This document shows, piece after piece, positions 43,526-52,398 of a stretch of 64,000 bases of DNA. The notes below the pieces were generated by a model. The model searched no databases and was not told the DNA's origin. It saw nothing but the letters and a program-made list of their open reading frames with translations. The translations under genes were made by a program, and so were the position numbers. Where the stretch lies: assembly GCA_050251715.1 (NCBI GenBank), contig JBFWMG010000006.1, positions 92,854 through 156,853 on the forward strand. Reading direction: 5' to 3'. Positions within the stretch are counted from its first letter, which is position 1; every line of letters starts with the position of its first letter. The DNA comes from JBFWMG01 sp050251715. Lineage in GTDB: Bacteria > Desulfobacterota > Desulfovibrionia > Desulfovibrionales > Desulfovibrionaceae.

Positions 43526-44734
43526 TTACGCCTTGCCGGTCGCCTTCTGGAGTATTCCCGCGCAGAGTTCTCGCCAACCGTCGAAACAGTCCGCCGCCCC
43601 CCCCCGCTCGAGGACGCCCGGATCGACGTCGTGGACGGCGTATTCGGGATGGATGACCACCAACTGGTGCTCCAGGACGTTTGCGGCATGCACATAGGCA
43701 AAAAGCTCGGGATGCGTATCCTCTTCCCGCCGCAAGCCATGGTGCGAGGCCACCATTCTCACCATCCGGGGCTCAAGCCCCCACAGTCCAAGCAGGTACC
43801 CCCCCACCTCTGCGTGGGTGACACCAAGCAGTTCCTTCTCGGCCATGGCGAGGGGCATGTTGCCCTCCCGCGAAAGCGCGACAACCGCTTTGTAGTCTGT
43901 TTCGGCCCCGTCGGCCAAGACAAGCTTGCCCACGTCATGGAGCAGCCCGGCCACGAAGCACTCTTCCGCGTGTGCCTTGCTTGCTCCCTGGCTCTTGGCT
44001 ATTGCCCCCGCGAACTGCGCCGCGAGCAGGCTGTGCTCCCAGAGGGTCTCCATGGAAAAGAGCTTGCGTTTCGCGCTGTCGAGCGTGCAAAAGACGCTGT
44101 TATAGAGAATCAGGCTCTTGAGTATGTTCAAGCCGAGGTAGGTGACCGCCTGTGCGGGCGTGGCGATGGGCTGGCGCATGCCGAAAAAGGAGGAGTTGAC
44201 AACCTTGAGAAGGTTTGAGGACAACCCCACATCCCGAGAGACGATCTCTCCAATATCCCCGATGGATTGAGAATCGTCCTTGAGCGCTGCCATAAGCTGG
44301 GCATAGACCGTGGGCATGACCGGCAGCGTGCCTATGCGAGTGATGGTCTCTCTGATTTTCGGGTCGGTGAAGGTCGTCCGCAGATCGAACGCGCGCTGTA
44401 TGATGCGGATGAGCTCGTCACTGCCGCAGGGCTTGCTCAAGAACTGGTGGGCCGGCTGGACCGCACGCGTGACGAGTTCACTGTCCGAGTGGCCGGACAG
44501 GACGATGCGCACGACGCCAGGATGCCGCTTCTGCACCTCTTGCAACACCTGCGCCCCATCCATGCCCGGCATGCGCAAGTCCGCCACAATGACGTCGAAC
44601 GCCTCCCGCCCCATGGCCTCCAACGCCTTTGCCCCACTGTCCGCAAAGGACATGCGCCAGTCCTTCTTGTTGAAGAGCATGCGTTCCATGCCCCGCAGCA
44701 AGGCTTGGTCATCGTCAAGAAAGAGGATGCGCAT
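43526..44734 (-). CDS. Response regulator with HDOD output domain
   Basis: This 402-residue protein has an N-terminal receiver (about 1-120) with LFLDDDQALL, phospho-acceptor VIVADLRMPGMDGAQVL and LSKPCGSDELI. The HDOD domain (about 135-350) has RIGTLPVMPTVYAQLMAALK, VVNSSFFGMRQPIATPAQAV and an HD-type CFVAGLLHDVGKLVLADG. HDOD proteins usually regulate through protein contacts and lack phosphodiesterase activity. The gene starts 6 bp beyond the stop of the hybrid kinase, and its ribosome-binding site AAGGAG overlaps that stop, so it is very probably the kinase's cognate output. Confidence 0.92.
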   Translation of the reverse strand: MRILFLDDDQALLRGMERMLFNKKDWRMSFADSGAKALEAMGREAFDVIVADLRMPGMDGAQVLQEVQKRHPGVVRIVLSGHSDSELVTRAVQPAHQFLSKPCGSDELIRIIQRAFDLRTTFTDPKIRETITRIGTLPVMPTVYAQLMAALKDDSQSIGDIGEIVSRDVGLSSNLLKVVNSSFFGMRQPIATPAQAVTYLGLNILKSLILYNSVFCTLDSAKRKLFSMETLWEHSLLAAQFAGAIAKSQGASKAHAEECFVAGLLHDVGKLVLADGAETDYKAVVALSREGNMPLAMAEKELLGVTHAEVGGYLLGLWGLEPRMVRMVASHHGLRREEDTHPELFAYVHAANVLEHQLVVIHPEYAVHDVDPGVLERGGAADCFDGWRELCAGILQKATGKA

Positions 44735-44740
44735 GACAGG

Positions 44741-46807
44741 TTACTCCTTGCCCAACGGCAGACGGACATGAAACGTCGAGCCCGCGCCATCCTCGGTGTC
44801 GAAACGCAGCTCGCCCCCAATGCCATGAACCGCGGCGTGCGCCAAGGTAAGGCCCAGGCCGGTTCCCTTTCCCACTTCCCGGGTGGTGAAAAACGGGTTG
44901 AATATCTTTGGCCGAACGGACTCCGGTATACCGCTTCCGGTGTCCTCCACCCACAGGTGCAGCCATTGGCCCTCGCGGCGCGTTCCCACGGTGATCCGCC
45001 CCTTCTCGCCCGGCGCATACGCCTTGCCTCGGATGGCATCCGCGGCGTTGAGCACCAGGTTGAGCAGGCAGACGCTTATCCCGCCAGGAATATTCAACGT
45101 CTCCGGCAGATCCGCAGCCAGATCGAGCCGCAGGTCCGCCACATGCTCCCAGGCGGTGCGGGAGAGTGCGACGACATCGTTAATCATCGTGTCCAAGCTG
45201 ACGTAGGCCTGCCCCTGAAACTCGCTGCTGGAGAAGCGGAGCATGCTTGTGATCGTGGCCTGAATCCGCCGCAGACCGTCGTTGCAATCCTGTATCGCTT
45301 CCTCCATTTTCGGACCGGTGTCCGTAAAAAACGCGGCGAGCGAGGCTGTCGGCCGCGCACCGTCCCCGGAGGACAATGCACCCCGGAGCGTCTCAAACGC
45401 CTTGCCGATGAAATCGAGATTCCCGGTCAGATACTGCAAGGGGGTGTTGACTTCGTGCGCCAAGCCGCCAGCCAACTGGCCCAGGGCATCCAGCTTCTGC
45501 GCGTGCATGGCCCTGGCTTCCATTTCCTTGATGGAGGAAATGTCCTGGCATGCGCCAATCACCATGTCCGTCTGCCCCAGCGGAGCCAGCGCCCGGGCCT
45601 GAAAAAGGAACACGTGGCCATCCTTGGCGCCGCAGCCCAAAAATTCCATCTCGACCATGTCTTTTCCTGCGCGAAGCTGGTCCAGGGCCGCCACCACCCG
45701 CCCCTTGTCCCGCGCATGGACGCACGCCAAAATATCCTCCACAGAGGAGGCCTCCCTCTTCCCGGCGTGACCGAGAAGGCCAAAAAGGCCGGATGTCCGG
45801 AAAAGTTCTCCGCTTGCCATGTTCCATTCAAAAGCCCCCAGCCGGGCCATGGCGCCAGCCTGTTCCATGAGTCTGTTGGCCCGGTTGAGGGAATCGAGTA
45901 TCCGCGCGTTGAGCAGGGCCAGGGCGGCCAGCTCTCCAAAAGCCCCGGCCGCGCGCTGGTCGTTCCCATCAAACCCGCCGGGCTTATCGGCCAGCCCCAA
46001 AAGCCCCACCGCCTTGTCATTGATGATGAGCGGAGCGAACAAAACGTTTTCAGCCGCGACATGGCCGACCGGCAGGAAGGCTCTATAGGGGCTGCTCATG
46101 AAGGCATTGTCATATACCGTACGTTTCCCGGCATACGCGACCTCCTGCAATCCCCGGATGGGCATGGGCTGTGGGGGAATCGTGCGGGGCAAGCCCCCAG
46201 CGTCCAGCAAGATCACCTCGTCTCCCCCGCCATCCGTGGCAAGCAGGGCCACATACCCTGATCGGGCGCCGGTCAGGGTCTTGCAGCGGTCAAATATTTT
46301 CCGGGCCACGACAGGGAAGTCGCGGAAGGTCATGACATCCTTGGCCGCCGCGAGCAGCGCGTCCACCTCCCGGCGCTCATGGGTGAGCAAGGCAAGATTG
46401 TCCTCCACCTCGGCCCGCTGCCGCTGGAGCTTGAGAACCGCCAGCACCTTGAGCTGGAGCACCTTGGTGTCGACCGGCTTGTAAAGGTAGTCAAGCGCCC
46501 CCTCCTCATAGCCCTTCATCTTGGCCAGCCCATCGTCGTCAAGGGCGGTGATGAAGATAATGGGCGGAGCGGTTTTCTTCTTGATCCGCGCTATCTCGCG
46601 GGCCACTTCAAACCCATCCATTCCGGGCATCATGATGTCCAACAGGACAAGATCCACCTTCCGCCCCTCAAGGATCCTCAAGGCCGCCCTGCCCGATCCC
46701 GCTTCGAACACATGAACGCCGGGAATCTGCTCAAGGGAAACCCTGTAGACGGCCAGATTGACAGGGTGGTCGTCCACGACCAGCACAAACGAGTCTCGTT
46801 GGTTCAT
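44741..46807 (-). CDS. Soluble hybrid sensor kinase (REC-GAF-PAS-HisKA-HATPase)
   Basis: This 688-residue cytoplasmic kinase opens with a receiver (VLVVDDHPVNLAVYR, phospho-Asp in LVLLDIMMPGMDGFEVAREI, Lys in LYKPVDTKVL). A GAF domain follows (about 150-340; ENVLFAPLIINDKAVGLLGL). A PAS domain (about 365-480) leads to the HisKA box QLAGGLAHEVNTPLQYLTGN, and the HATPase domain has VEDTGSGIPESVRPKIF and GKGTGLGLTLAHAA. AGGAACATGTC before ATG 46807 is an acceptable ribosome-binding site; the longer frame lacks domain similarity. It forms a two-gene operon with the REC-HDOD regulator. Confidence 0.9.
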   Translation of the reverse strand: MNQRDSFVLVVDDHPVNLAVYRVSLEQIPGVHVFEAGSGRAALRILEGRKVDLVLLDIMMPGMDGFEVAREIARIKKKTAPPIIFITALDDDGLAKMKGYEEGALDYLYKPVDTKVLQLKVLAVLKLQRQRAEVEDNLALLTHERREVDALLAAAKDVMTFRDFPVVARKIFDRCKTLTGARSGYVALLATDGGGDEVILLDAGGLPRTIPPQPMPIRGLQEVAYAGKRTVYDNAFMSSPYRAFLPVGHVAAENVLFAPLIINDKAVGLLGLADKPGGFDGNDQRAAGAFGELAALALLNARILDSLNRANRLMEQAGAMARLGAFEWNMASGELFRTSGLFGLLGHAGKREASSVEDILACVHARDKGRVVAALDQLRAGKDMVEMEFLGCGAKDGHVFLFQARALAPLGQTDMVIGACQDISSIKEMEARAMHAQKLDALGQLAGGLAHEVNTPLQYLTGNLDFIGKAFETLRGALSSGDGARPTASLAAFFTDTGPKMEEAIQDCNDGLRRIQATITSMLRFSSSEFQGQAYVSLDTMINDVVALSRTAWEHVADLRLDLAADLPETLNIPGGISVCLLNLVLNAADAIRGKAYAPGEKGRITVGTRREGQWLHLWVEDTGSGIPESVRPKIFNPFFTTREVGKGTGLGLTLAHAAVHGIGGELRFDTEDGAGSTFHVRLPLGKE

Positions 46808-47300
46808 GACATGTTCCTGGCAAGGAGGGCTCACCCTGCCCTGTCCCGCTTCCGCCATCGCGGGAACCGATGGACACGGACTATGGAAAAACCGTTCCTT
46901 CCACTTTTGACACCGTGAGGGCGATGCACCCCGCGCGCTTCTTCGCAAGGGCGCTGGCAAGGACCATCCCCTGGCCGATTGCGCCTTCGCCCTTGCGAGG
47001 TGTTGCGATCTTCAGCCAGAATACCACCAATACACTCGCCGAACAAGAAGACCCGCACCACTGTCGCATACCATTCCCAGCGCATGACGCAACAAAACTT
47101 GTTTTCAGCATGAGATACAGCACGAGGTTGTGCCCGCACCCATTTTTCACGCCCTCCGCACGGCGCCATGCCGCCCCATCCATCCTCCGTGAGACGCACC
47201 CCACCGCGACGCGCATATTGCCATCACCTATGGCAAGGCTTGAGCAGGATAGGCAACGCTGATACACTAGTGCCAGATCCCAGACCACAAGGAGGCGGGC
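46808..47300. other. Divergent intergenic region upstream of kinase and selenoprotein genes
   Basis: This 493-bp region separates the hybrid kinase (minus strand) from the selenoprotein gene (plus strand). It should contain promoters for both. Open frames here have no ribosome-binding site or family similarity. I see no strong palindrome or repeat. Confidence 0.4.
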
Positions 47301-47501
47301 ATGGCGCAGTGCATCATTTACGGCAAGGCGGGCTGACCCTACACCGGCAGGGCTCGGGAAGCCCTGGGGGAGCACACCTATTACGACGTGATGCGGGACG
47401 CCGCCAAACTGGAGGAAATGCTCGCCCTGTCCGGCGGCGTGCGCAAGATTCCGGTCATCGTGCGGGACGGCAAGGTGAGCGTGGGTTACAACGGAGCCTG
47501 A
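47301..47501 (+). CDS. UXX-type glutaredoxin-like selenoprotein with in-frame TGA
   Basis: This 66-residue selenoprotein is read through TGA at codon 12 (47334-47336) as selenocysteine (U). The N-terminus is MAQCIIYGKAG-U-PYTGRAREAL, so the Sec sits where glutaredoxins have the first Cys of CPYC, with Thr in place of the second. Downstream, YYDVMRDAAKLEEMLALSGG and VRKIPVIVRDGKVSVGY keep the thioredoxin-fold pattern, including the cis-Pro in KIPVIV. AAGGAGG precedes the ATG by 5 bases. Right after the TGA is a hairpin CAGGGCT-CGGGA-AGCCCTG (47348-47366), well placed for a bacterial SECIS. selA is in the window. It matches what I know of the UXX-star selenoprotein family; a redox role is inferred. 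Confidence 0.88.
47337..47368 (+). promoter_or_regulatory. Probable bacterial SECIS element
   Basis: A perfect 7-bp stem CAGGGCT/AGCCCTG with a 5-nt loop CGGGA begins 12 nt after the Sec TGA and puts the loop about 18 nt from it. That is the range in which SelB-recognised hairpins act. The G residues in the apical loop fit known bSECIS features. Confidence 0.7.
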
Positions 47502-47558
47502 CACGTGTGACGCCCGGCCGTGCGTCGGGAACATACGCACCCGCCCCCCAGCCAGCCG

Positions 47559-47828
47559 CCGCCTGGGGAACTCGCCTGTCTCAACCGTACCCACCTCTCC
47601 TGCCACCAGCCCGCCTGGGGAATTCGCTTGTCCCAACCGCATCAACCTCCCCCGCCACCAATCCGCCTGGGGAATTCGCTTGTCCCAACCATACCCGCCT
47701 CCCCAGCCGGCAGTTTTTGGGGAAAGAGATAGGAGAGAGGATGGGGGTCCGGGGGAAGGAGAGAGGAAAGAGAAAACCCCTTTTTTCGCCGAAAAAGGGG
47801 TTTTCTCTTTCCTCTCTCCTTCCCCCGG
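47559..47828 (+). repeat. Composite array-hairpin element, copy 3 (no leader)
   Basis: Three units beginning CCGCCTGGGGAA start at 47559, 47611 and 47663 with a 52-bp period. They are followed by GGCAGTTTTTGGGGAAAGA and a purine-rich block. The perfect 37-bp hairpin has arms 47749-47785 and 47792-47828 and the centre TCGCCG. Unlike copies 1, 2 and 4, the conserved leader is missing. It follows the selenoprotein gene in the same orientation. Confidence 0.8.
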
Positions 47829-47835
47829 TGCTTTC

Positions 47836-47865
47836 ATCCAAGCCGCCCGCTGGGGCGGCTTGGAT
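47836..47865 (-). terminator. Hairpin beyond pyruvate kinase
   Basis: A perfect 12-bp stem ATCCAAGCCGCC/GGCGGCTTGGAT lies 19 bp past the pyruvate kinase stop. There is no T-run, so termination strength is uncertain. Confidence 0.5.
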
Positions 47866-47884
47866 TGCGCGGGTTCAGGGGACG

Positions 47885-49303
47885 CTATTTGTAGAACACC
47901 CGAATCTGGTTGGTGTGGTGGGTCTTCTGGCCCGGCGTGGGCTGGCCCGAGGTGAGCACCAGGCAGTCGCCCTCGGCAAAGTCCTTGCTGTCCTGCACGA
48001 ATTTCTGCACCCGGTTCATGTGCCGGGGCATGGCGCTTTCGGACAGATAGGGGCGCACGCCCCAGAAGAAATTGAGGTATTTCACCACGTCCACCTGCTC
48101 GGCCAGGGCATAGACCGGACGTATCGGACGGCGGCTGGCCAACATGCGCGCGGTGGAGCCGCTCACCGTATGGCAGACAATGGCCTTGCTGTCGGAGTTG
48201 TCGGCCAAAAGCGAGGCGCAATAGGCCATGTACTTGTCCATGTTGCTCTCCCGCTTGGGCAAAAACGGCCCTTCGATGCGCTCCAGCAGATAGGTCTCGG
48301 TCTCCTTGGCGATGTCGTTCATGAACGCCACGGCCTGGGCGGGATATGCGCCGATGGCCGTTTCCTCCGAGAGCATGACGCAGTCCGCGCCGTCCAGGAT
48401 GGCGTTGGCCACGTCCGTGGTCTCGGCGCGGGTGGGGATGGGGTTCTTGACCATGGACAGCAGCATCTGGGTGGCCACGATGCATGCCTTTTGCGCATGG
48501 CGCGCGGCGCGGATGATCCGCTTCTGGATCACGGGCACGCTGGCCATGGGGCATTCGAGCCCCAGGTCGCCGCGCGCCACCATCACCGCGTCGGCGATGT
48601 CCAGGATGGCGTCCAGGTTCTCCACCGCGTTCTGGCGCTCCAGCTTGGCCACCACGGGGATCCACCGGCCATGCTTGTCGATCTCGGCCTTGATGTCCGC
48701 AATGTCCTGCGCGGTCTGCACAAAGGACAGCGCCACGGCGTCGAGGCCGATGTCCATGCCCTCGTGCAGGTCTTTGCGGTCCTTGGCGGTCATGGCGGGC
48801 ATGGGGTGGAACTTGCCGGGAAAGGCGATGCCCTTGTTCGAGGTGAGCAGGCCGCCGTTTTCCGCCCTCATGGTGAAGAGCCGGTTGTCCTTGACCACGC
48901 GTTCCACCGTGAACTGGAGCATGCCGTCGGACAGGGACACGGGCATGCCCGCATCCAGACCGACCAGGAGTTCGGGGAAATCGAGGCTGATGAACACGCC
49001 TTCGGCCTTGTCGCGCTGGTCGGGCAGGCCCAGGGACACGATGGAACCCTTTTCTATCTGGCGCGGCGAGCCTTCCACTTCCCCGATGCGGGTCTTGGGG
49101 CCGCACAGGTCGCCCATGATGGTCAGCGGGATGCCGAGATCCTTCTCCAGCTTGCGGATGATCGCGACGACCGGAACAAAGGCCGCCGCGTCGGAGTGGG
49201 AAAAGTTGAGCCGGAAGATGCACGCGCCCTTTTCGGCCATGGCCTTCATGGTTTCGTAGTTGGCGGACGCCGGACCCAGCGTGGCGATTATTTTGGTACG
49301 CAT
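47885..49303 (-). CDS. pyk: Pyruvate kinase
   Basis: The last glycolytic enzyme, converting phosphoenolpyruvate and ADP to pyruvate and ATP. The 472-residue product begins MRTKIIATLGPASANYETMK and has the active-site region PVVAKLERQNAVENLDAILD with the catalytic Lys. The Mg/substrate loop AVMVARGDLGLECP and the RAETTDVANAILDGADCVML segment follow. The C-terminal allosteric domain is present (KAIVCHTVSGSTARMLASRR). The ATG at 49303 has AGGAAGG upstream. The TPR gene terminator lies upstream, so it has its own promoter. Confidence 0.95.
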   Translation of the reverse strand: MRTKIIATLGPASANYETMKAMAEKGACIFRLNFSHSDAAAFVPVVAIIRKLEKDLGIPLTIMGDLCGPKTRIGEVEGSPRQIEKGSIVSLGLPDQRDKAEGVFISLDFPELLVGLDAGMPVSLSDGMLQFTVERVVKDNRLFTMRAENGGLLTSNKGIAFPGKFHPMPAMTAKDRKDLHEGMDIGLDAVALSFVQTAQDIADIKAEIDKHGRWIPVVAKLERQNAVENLDAILDIADAVMVARGDLGLECPMASVPVIQKRIIRAARHAQKACIVATQMLLSMVKNPIPTRAETTDVANAILDGADCVMLSEETAIGAYPAQAVAFMNDIAKETETYLLERIEGPFLPKRESNMDKYMAYCASLLADNSDSKAIVCHTVSGSTARMLASRRPIRPVYALAEQVDVVKYLNFFWGVRPYLSESAMPRHMNRVQKFVQDSKDFAEGDCLVLTSGQPTPGQKTHHTNQIRVFYK

Positions 49304-49408
49304 GGCAACCTTCCTGTTTGCGGTTGAAGGGTTCGTGCCCGTTCGCGGGGAAGCCCCCCACGGCACGTGTGCTTTCCCAAGTACCATGTCCAGGTGACGA
49401 TTTCACGT

Positions 49409-49449
49409 AAAAAAAAGCGCGGACGCCACAAAAAGGACGAATCCGCGCC
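49409..49449 (-). terminator. Terminator of the first TPR gene
   Basis: GCGCGGA pairs with TCCGCGC across an 18-base loop and is followed on the minus strand by eight T residues. It lies about 50 bp past the TPR gene stop. Confidence 0.7.
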
Positions 49450-49496
49450 ATGCCGCCCTGGCAAGCGCCGTATGATGGTGCCCGCGCCGTCCCGTC

Positions 49497-50252
49497 CTAG
49501 CACGCGGCCTTGAGCTTGGCCATGAGCACGCGGGCGAACTCGCGTCCGTGGCTGAACCCGGGATTGATCTGCAAGGCCTTTTTCAGAAAGACGGCGGCCC
49601 GCTTGTAGTCGAGCATGTCGTAGTAGATGCGGGCCATGTTGTAGAGCAGGTGTTCATCGTTGCCGCACAACTTGAACGCCTTGGCGTAATAGGACAGCGC
49701 CGGTTCGAACATCCGCGCCTTGCGCAATTTTATGCCGAACTCGTTGAACAGGTACTTGTTTTCCACGTCAAAGGCCTCTTCCAGCTTGATGAGGCTTTGC
49801 AGCACGTGCTGCGCCTTGTCCTGCTCGTCGCGGTCCATATAGGTGAGCGCCAGGCCAAACATGGCCCGCACGTTCTGGGTGTCCATCCTCAGGGCGTTCT
49901 TGTACTCGAACTCCGCGCCGTACACCTCGCCCTGCGACCGCAGGCGGTCCGCCCTGGCCAGGGTCTTGGCCACGGCCTTCATGGCGGGCAGGGTCTTTTG
50001 CAGATAGATGTCCGTTTCAGGGATGTATTTGGCGACCAGTTCTTCCTTCTTGATCGTCACGGGCGCGCCGGTCGGCAAAAAATTGTCTCCCAGCATCTGC
50101 ACCTTCACAAACCCCTCGGTGCGCTCCTCCACAAAATAATTGCGCCGAATGACCACCTTGCGCTTGGTCGCTCCCGCACCGATCCAGGAGTTCGCCTCCG
50201 AGGAGAACACCCCTTTTATCCGTTCTCCACCCGCATCCCGCCCGTGACTCAT
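49497..50252 (-). CDS. TPR-repeat protein, paralogue 1
   Basis: This 251-residue cytoplasmic protein has an N-terminal beta-rich segment (VVIRRNYFVEERTEGFVKVQ) and TPR repeats in the C-terminal two thirds (YGAEFEYKNALRMDTQNVRA, EPALSYYAKAFKLCGNDEHL, KRAAVFLKKALQINPGFSHG). It is homologous over its full length to the protein at 51322-52398: both start with GVFS, carry an EE pair, a PAM motif and a FNEFGI motif. I use ATG 50252, preceded by GGAG at 9 bp; longer frames run into a neighbouring terminator. TPR proteins are scaffolds; the partner is unknown. Confidence 0.82.
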   Translation of the reverse strand: MSHGRDAGGERIKGVFSSEANSWIGAGATKRKVVIRRNYFVEERTEGFVKVQMLGDNFLPTGAPVTIKKEELVAKYIPETDIYLQKTLPAMKAVAKTLARADRLRSQGEVYGAEFEYKNALRMDTQNVRAMFGLALTYMDRDEQDKAQHVLQSLIKLEEAFDVENKYLFNEFGIKLRKARMFEPALSYYAKAFKLCGNDEHLLYNMARIYYDMLDYKRAAVFLKKALQINPGFSHGREFARVLMAKLKAAC

Positions 50253-50343
50253 GCCGTCCATCTCCGTTGCGCGTTCATGCCCCGCCATGGCCTTGCACCC
50301 TGCCGCGTCACCACGCATGCCAAAGCCGCGAGGCACACGCAAC

Positions 50344-50371
50344 AAAAAAATGGGCAGTCCCCGGACCGCCC
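50344..50371 (-). terminator. Terminator of the MshEN-like gene
   Basis: An imperfect GC stem GGGCGGTCC/GGACTGCCC is followed by seven T residues on the minus strand, about 40 bp past the gene stop. Confidence 0.65.
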
Positions 50372-50412
50372 AACGCAACCACCCGACACCCCGCGCAAAA
50401 CATATGCGGCGC

Positions 50413-51288
50413 CTATGCGCCGCGCGGCAGGAACAGCACGCCCCAGGGACCGGCCATGGTGTCCACGACCAGGGCCAGGGTGTCGCCCACCCGTTGCGGG
50501 CGTCCCTGCACGGGCAGCCACGCGGGGCTACCCGCGTCGGATACCGCAAGGCGCATATACCGGCCAAGCATGGCCATGAAATCCCCCCAACACGAGGGCA
50601 TGGCGTGGCCGCCGGCCGGGCCGGTCATGGCGTCTCCCGCGTTCTTGCCTTCCGGCTCGGCGTCATGCAACGCGCAGGAGCGCGCCACCAGATCCAACAT
50701 CCCCTGTGGCAGGTACAGCTCCAGGCGCGGCCCGCTCTCGCCCGCCATGGGCGCCAAGGCGATGCACACGGCGTATTCCTGCACCGCCACATCCCTGTCC
50801 GGGGCGACGATCTTCACCTCCTCGCCCAGATAGCGGAACAGCGCCCGGCGCAGGGCGTCCACCAGGCCCACGGCCTCGCCGGGCCGGGCCGCCCCCGCCA
50901 GCAACGCGGCCAGCGCCTGGCGCCGCTCCTGTTGCTCGGCGTCATAGGCCGCCAGAAGCACGGAAAACCGCTCCTCGTCCAAATAGCCCTTGCGCAGCAA
51001 CGCCTCGCCCAGGTGCGTGCACAGGATGGTCTGGGAAAAAAGCAGTTCGTCCAGCTGTTTGCGCTTCAAAAACCGCAGCGACAACGCCACCTCGCCAAAG
51101 GGCCGCATGTCCCGCTTCTGCGTGGCGAACACACGTTGCGCCTGTTCGTCGGTCAACAGGCCGCGCTCCACGGCCAACTCGCCGAACCGCCGGTTGCAGG
51201 CGTTGCGGTAGGCCATGGCCGCATCAATGGCCGCCGCGTCCACCGCCCCCTGCTTGAGCAGGAATTGTCCAAAGAAACTCACCGCCAT
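50413..51288 (-). CDS. Orphan protein with GspE/MshE N-terminal-like segment
   Basis: This 291-residue protein of uncertain function has N-terminal segments FFGQFLLKQGAVDAAAIDAA and CTHLGEALLRKGYLDEERFS. These resemble the duplicated N-terminal domain of type II secretion/MshE ATPases, which can bind cyclic di-GMP. No Walker motifs are present. The C-half (about 140-291) is unlike anything I can name and may be CheX- or CheC-like. It lies between the two TPR paralogues on the same strand. AGGGGGTTGGT before ATG 51288 is a fair ribosome-binding site. The domain call is tentative. Confidence 0.55.
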   Translation of the reverse strand: MAVSFFGQFLLKQGAVDAAAIDAAMAYRNACNRRFGELAVERGLLTDEQAQRVFATQKRDMRPFGEVALSLRFLKRKQLDELLFSQTILCTHLGEALLRKGYLDEERFSVLLAAYDAEQQERRQALAALLAGAARPGEAVGLVDALRRALFRYLGEEVKIVAPDRDVAVQEYAVCIALAPMAGESGPRLELYLPQGMLDLVARSCALHDAEPEGKNAGDAMTGPAGGHAMPSCWGDFMAMLGRYMRLAVSDAGSPAWLPVQGRPQRVGDTLALVVDTMAGPWGVLFLPRGA

Positions 51289-51321
51289 ACCAACCCCCTG
51301 GCCTATGAAAATCCCGCCGCC

Positions 51322-52398
51322 CTATGTCTTGGGCTTGCGCCCCGCCTTGATCTTGTGCGCCATTTCCTTTCCCTGCGTCGGCTTGACGAAGCGGAAGGAG
51401 AATTCGCCCGCACTGGTCGATCCCACCATCGTTGCGGCGGGTCCGGCCTTGGGTGTCTGGACGTCGCCCACCGACACCTCCATGGCCGGGCCATCCAGCT
51501 CCGGCACCTCGCAATCATCGTCACCGGGGCGCGGCTGCGCCGCTCCGGCGCCCAGCTTTATGCGAAATTCCCGGCTGATCTTGAACCGCTTGCGTTTTTT
51601 CTTGGCCTTGCCGTCATAGGCGCGCAGTTCGATCAGCGCATCCTGGTCCTCCTGCTGCGACAGATAGGCCAGGAACTCCTGCCCGTCCTTGAAATCTGGA
51701 TTGATCGCCAGAGCCTTGCGCAAGTACAGCGACGCCTTGGCCGTCATGCCCCGCTCATGATAGACGCGGGCGATGTTGTAGACCAGGTGTTCGTCGGTGC
51801 GGCACAAATGGTAGGCGCGGGAATAATACTTCAGCGCGGGCACGTGCATGCCGTTCTTGCGCAAACGGATGCCGAACTCGTTGAACAGATGCTTGTGGCG
51901 CGGTTCGAACGCCTCCTTGAGCCGCACGAGACGCCGGAACACCACCTCGGCCTTGTCCTTGTCGTGGCGTTCCAGATAGGTGAGGCCCAGGCCAAAGGTG
52001 GCGCGGATGTTTTCCTCGTCCACGCGCAGGGCGTTCTTGTATTCGTATTCCGCGCTGTAGGTCCGGTTCTGGACGCGGTGGCGCTCCGCCGTGGCGATGG
52101 AGGTCTCCAGGCTCTCCATGGCTGGGCGCACCTTGAGATAATACACCTCCGGGTTCGGGGTGTAGTTCTCCAGCAGGTCGTTGCGGGTAATGATGTCGGC
52201 TTCGCCAGAGGGCACGAAATGCTCATTGAGCCGGGTGACGGCCACGCGCCCGTCTTCGCATTCCTCGACATAGAAATGCGCCTCCTGGGACACCGGACGC
52301 GCCTGCGCGCCCTGGCCCAGGGTAACGGTGGTCTCGCGGCTGAAAACCCCACGCATCGGCGCCCGCGATACCGCGCCCGTGGACTGCGATTCAGTCAT
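51322..52398 (-). CDS. TPR-repeat protein, paralogue 2 with basic C-terminal tail
   Basis: This 358-residue protein shares its first about 240 residues with paralogue 1: MRGVFSRETTVTLGQGAQAR, then FYVEECEDGRVAVTRLNEHF, and TPR units such as YSAEYEYKNALRVDEENIRA and VPALKYYSRAYHLCRTDEHL. The extra C-terminus is lysine-rich (GKAKKKRKRFKISREFRIKL) and then low-complexity. AGAGG before ATG 52398 supports the start. It is divergent from the hybrid kinase at 52594. The pair probably arose by duplication. Confidence 0.82.
   Translation of the reverse strand: MTESQSTGAVSRAPMRGVFSRETTVTLGQGAQARPVSQEAHFYVEECEDGRVAVTRLNEHFVPSGEADIITRNDLLENYTPNPEVYYLKVRPAMESLETSIATAERHRVQNRTYSAEYEYKNALRVDEENIRATFGLGLTYLERHDKDKAEVVFRRLVRLKEAFEPRHKHLFNEFGIRLRKNGMHVPALKYYSRAYHLCRTDEHLVYNIARVYHERGMTAKASLYLRKALAINPDFKDGQEFLAYLSQQEDQDALIELRAYDGKAKKKRKRFKISREFRIKLGAGAAQPRPGDDDCEVPELDGPAMEVSVGDVQTPKAGPAATMVGSTSAGEFSFRFVKPTQGKEMAHKIKAGRKPKT

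Larger units (their letters stand above)
47502..47884. other. Convergent intergenic region holding composite repeat copy 3
   Basis: The gap between the selenoprotein and pyruvate kinase is almost filled by the array and hairpin of repeat copy 3, followed by the pyruvate kinase hairpin. No further gene is seen. Confidence 0.7.

Noticed and set aside
46870..47262. 130-codon open frame upstream of the selenoprotein
   Set aside because: It has no ribosome-binding site, no recognisable domain, and an amino-acid composition typical of noncoding G+C-rich DNA.
47334..47336. TGA as a nonsense mutation in a decayed glutaredoxin gene
   Set aside because: The frame is intact on both sides, the codon falls exactly at the active-site chalcogen position, a SECIS-like hairpin follows and selA is present.
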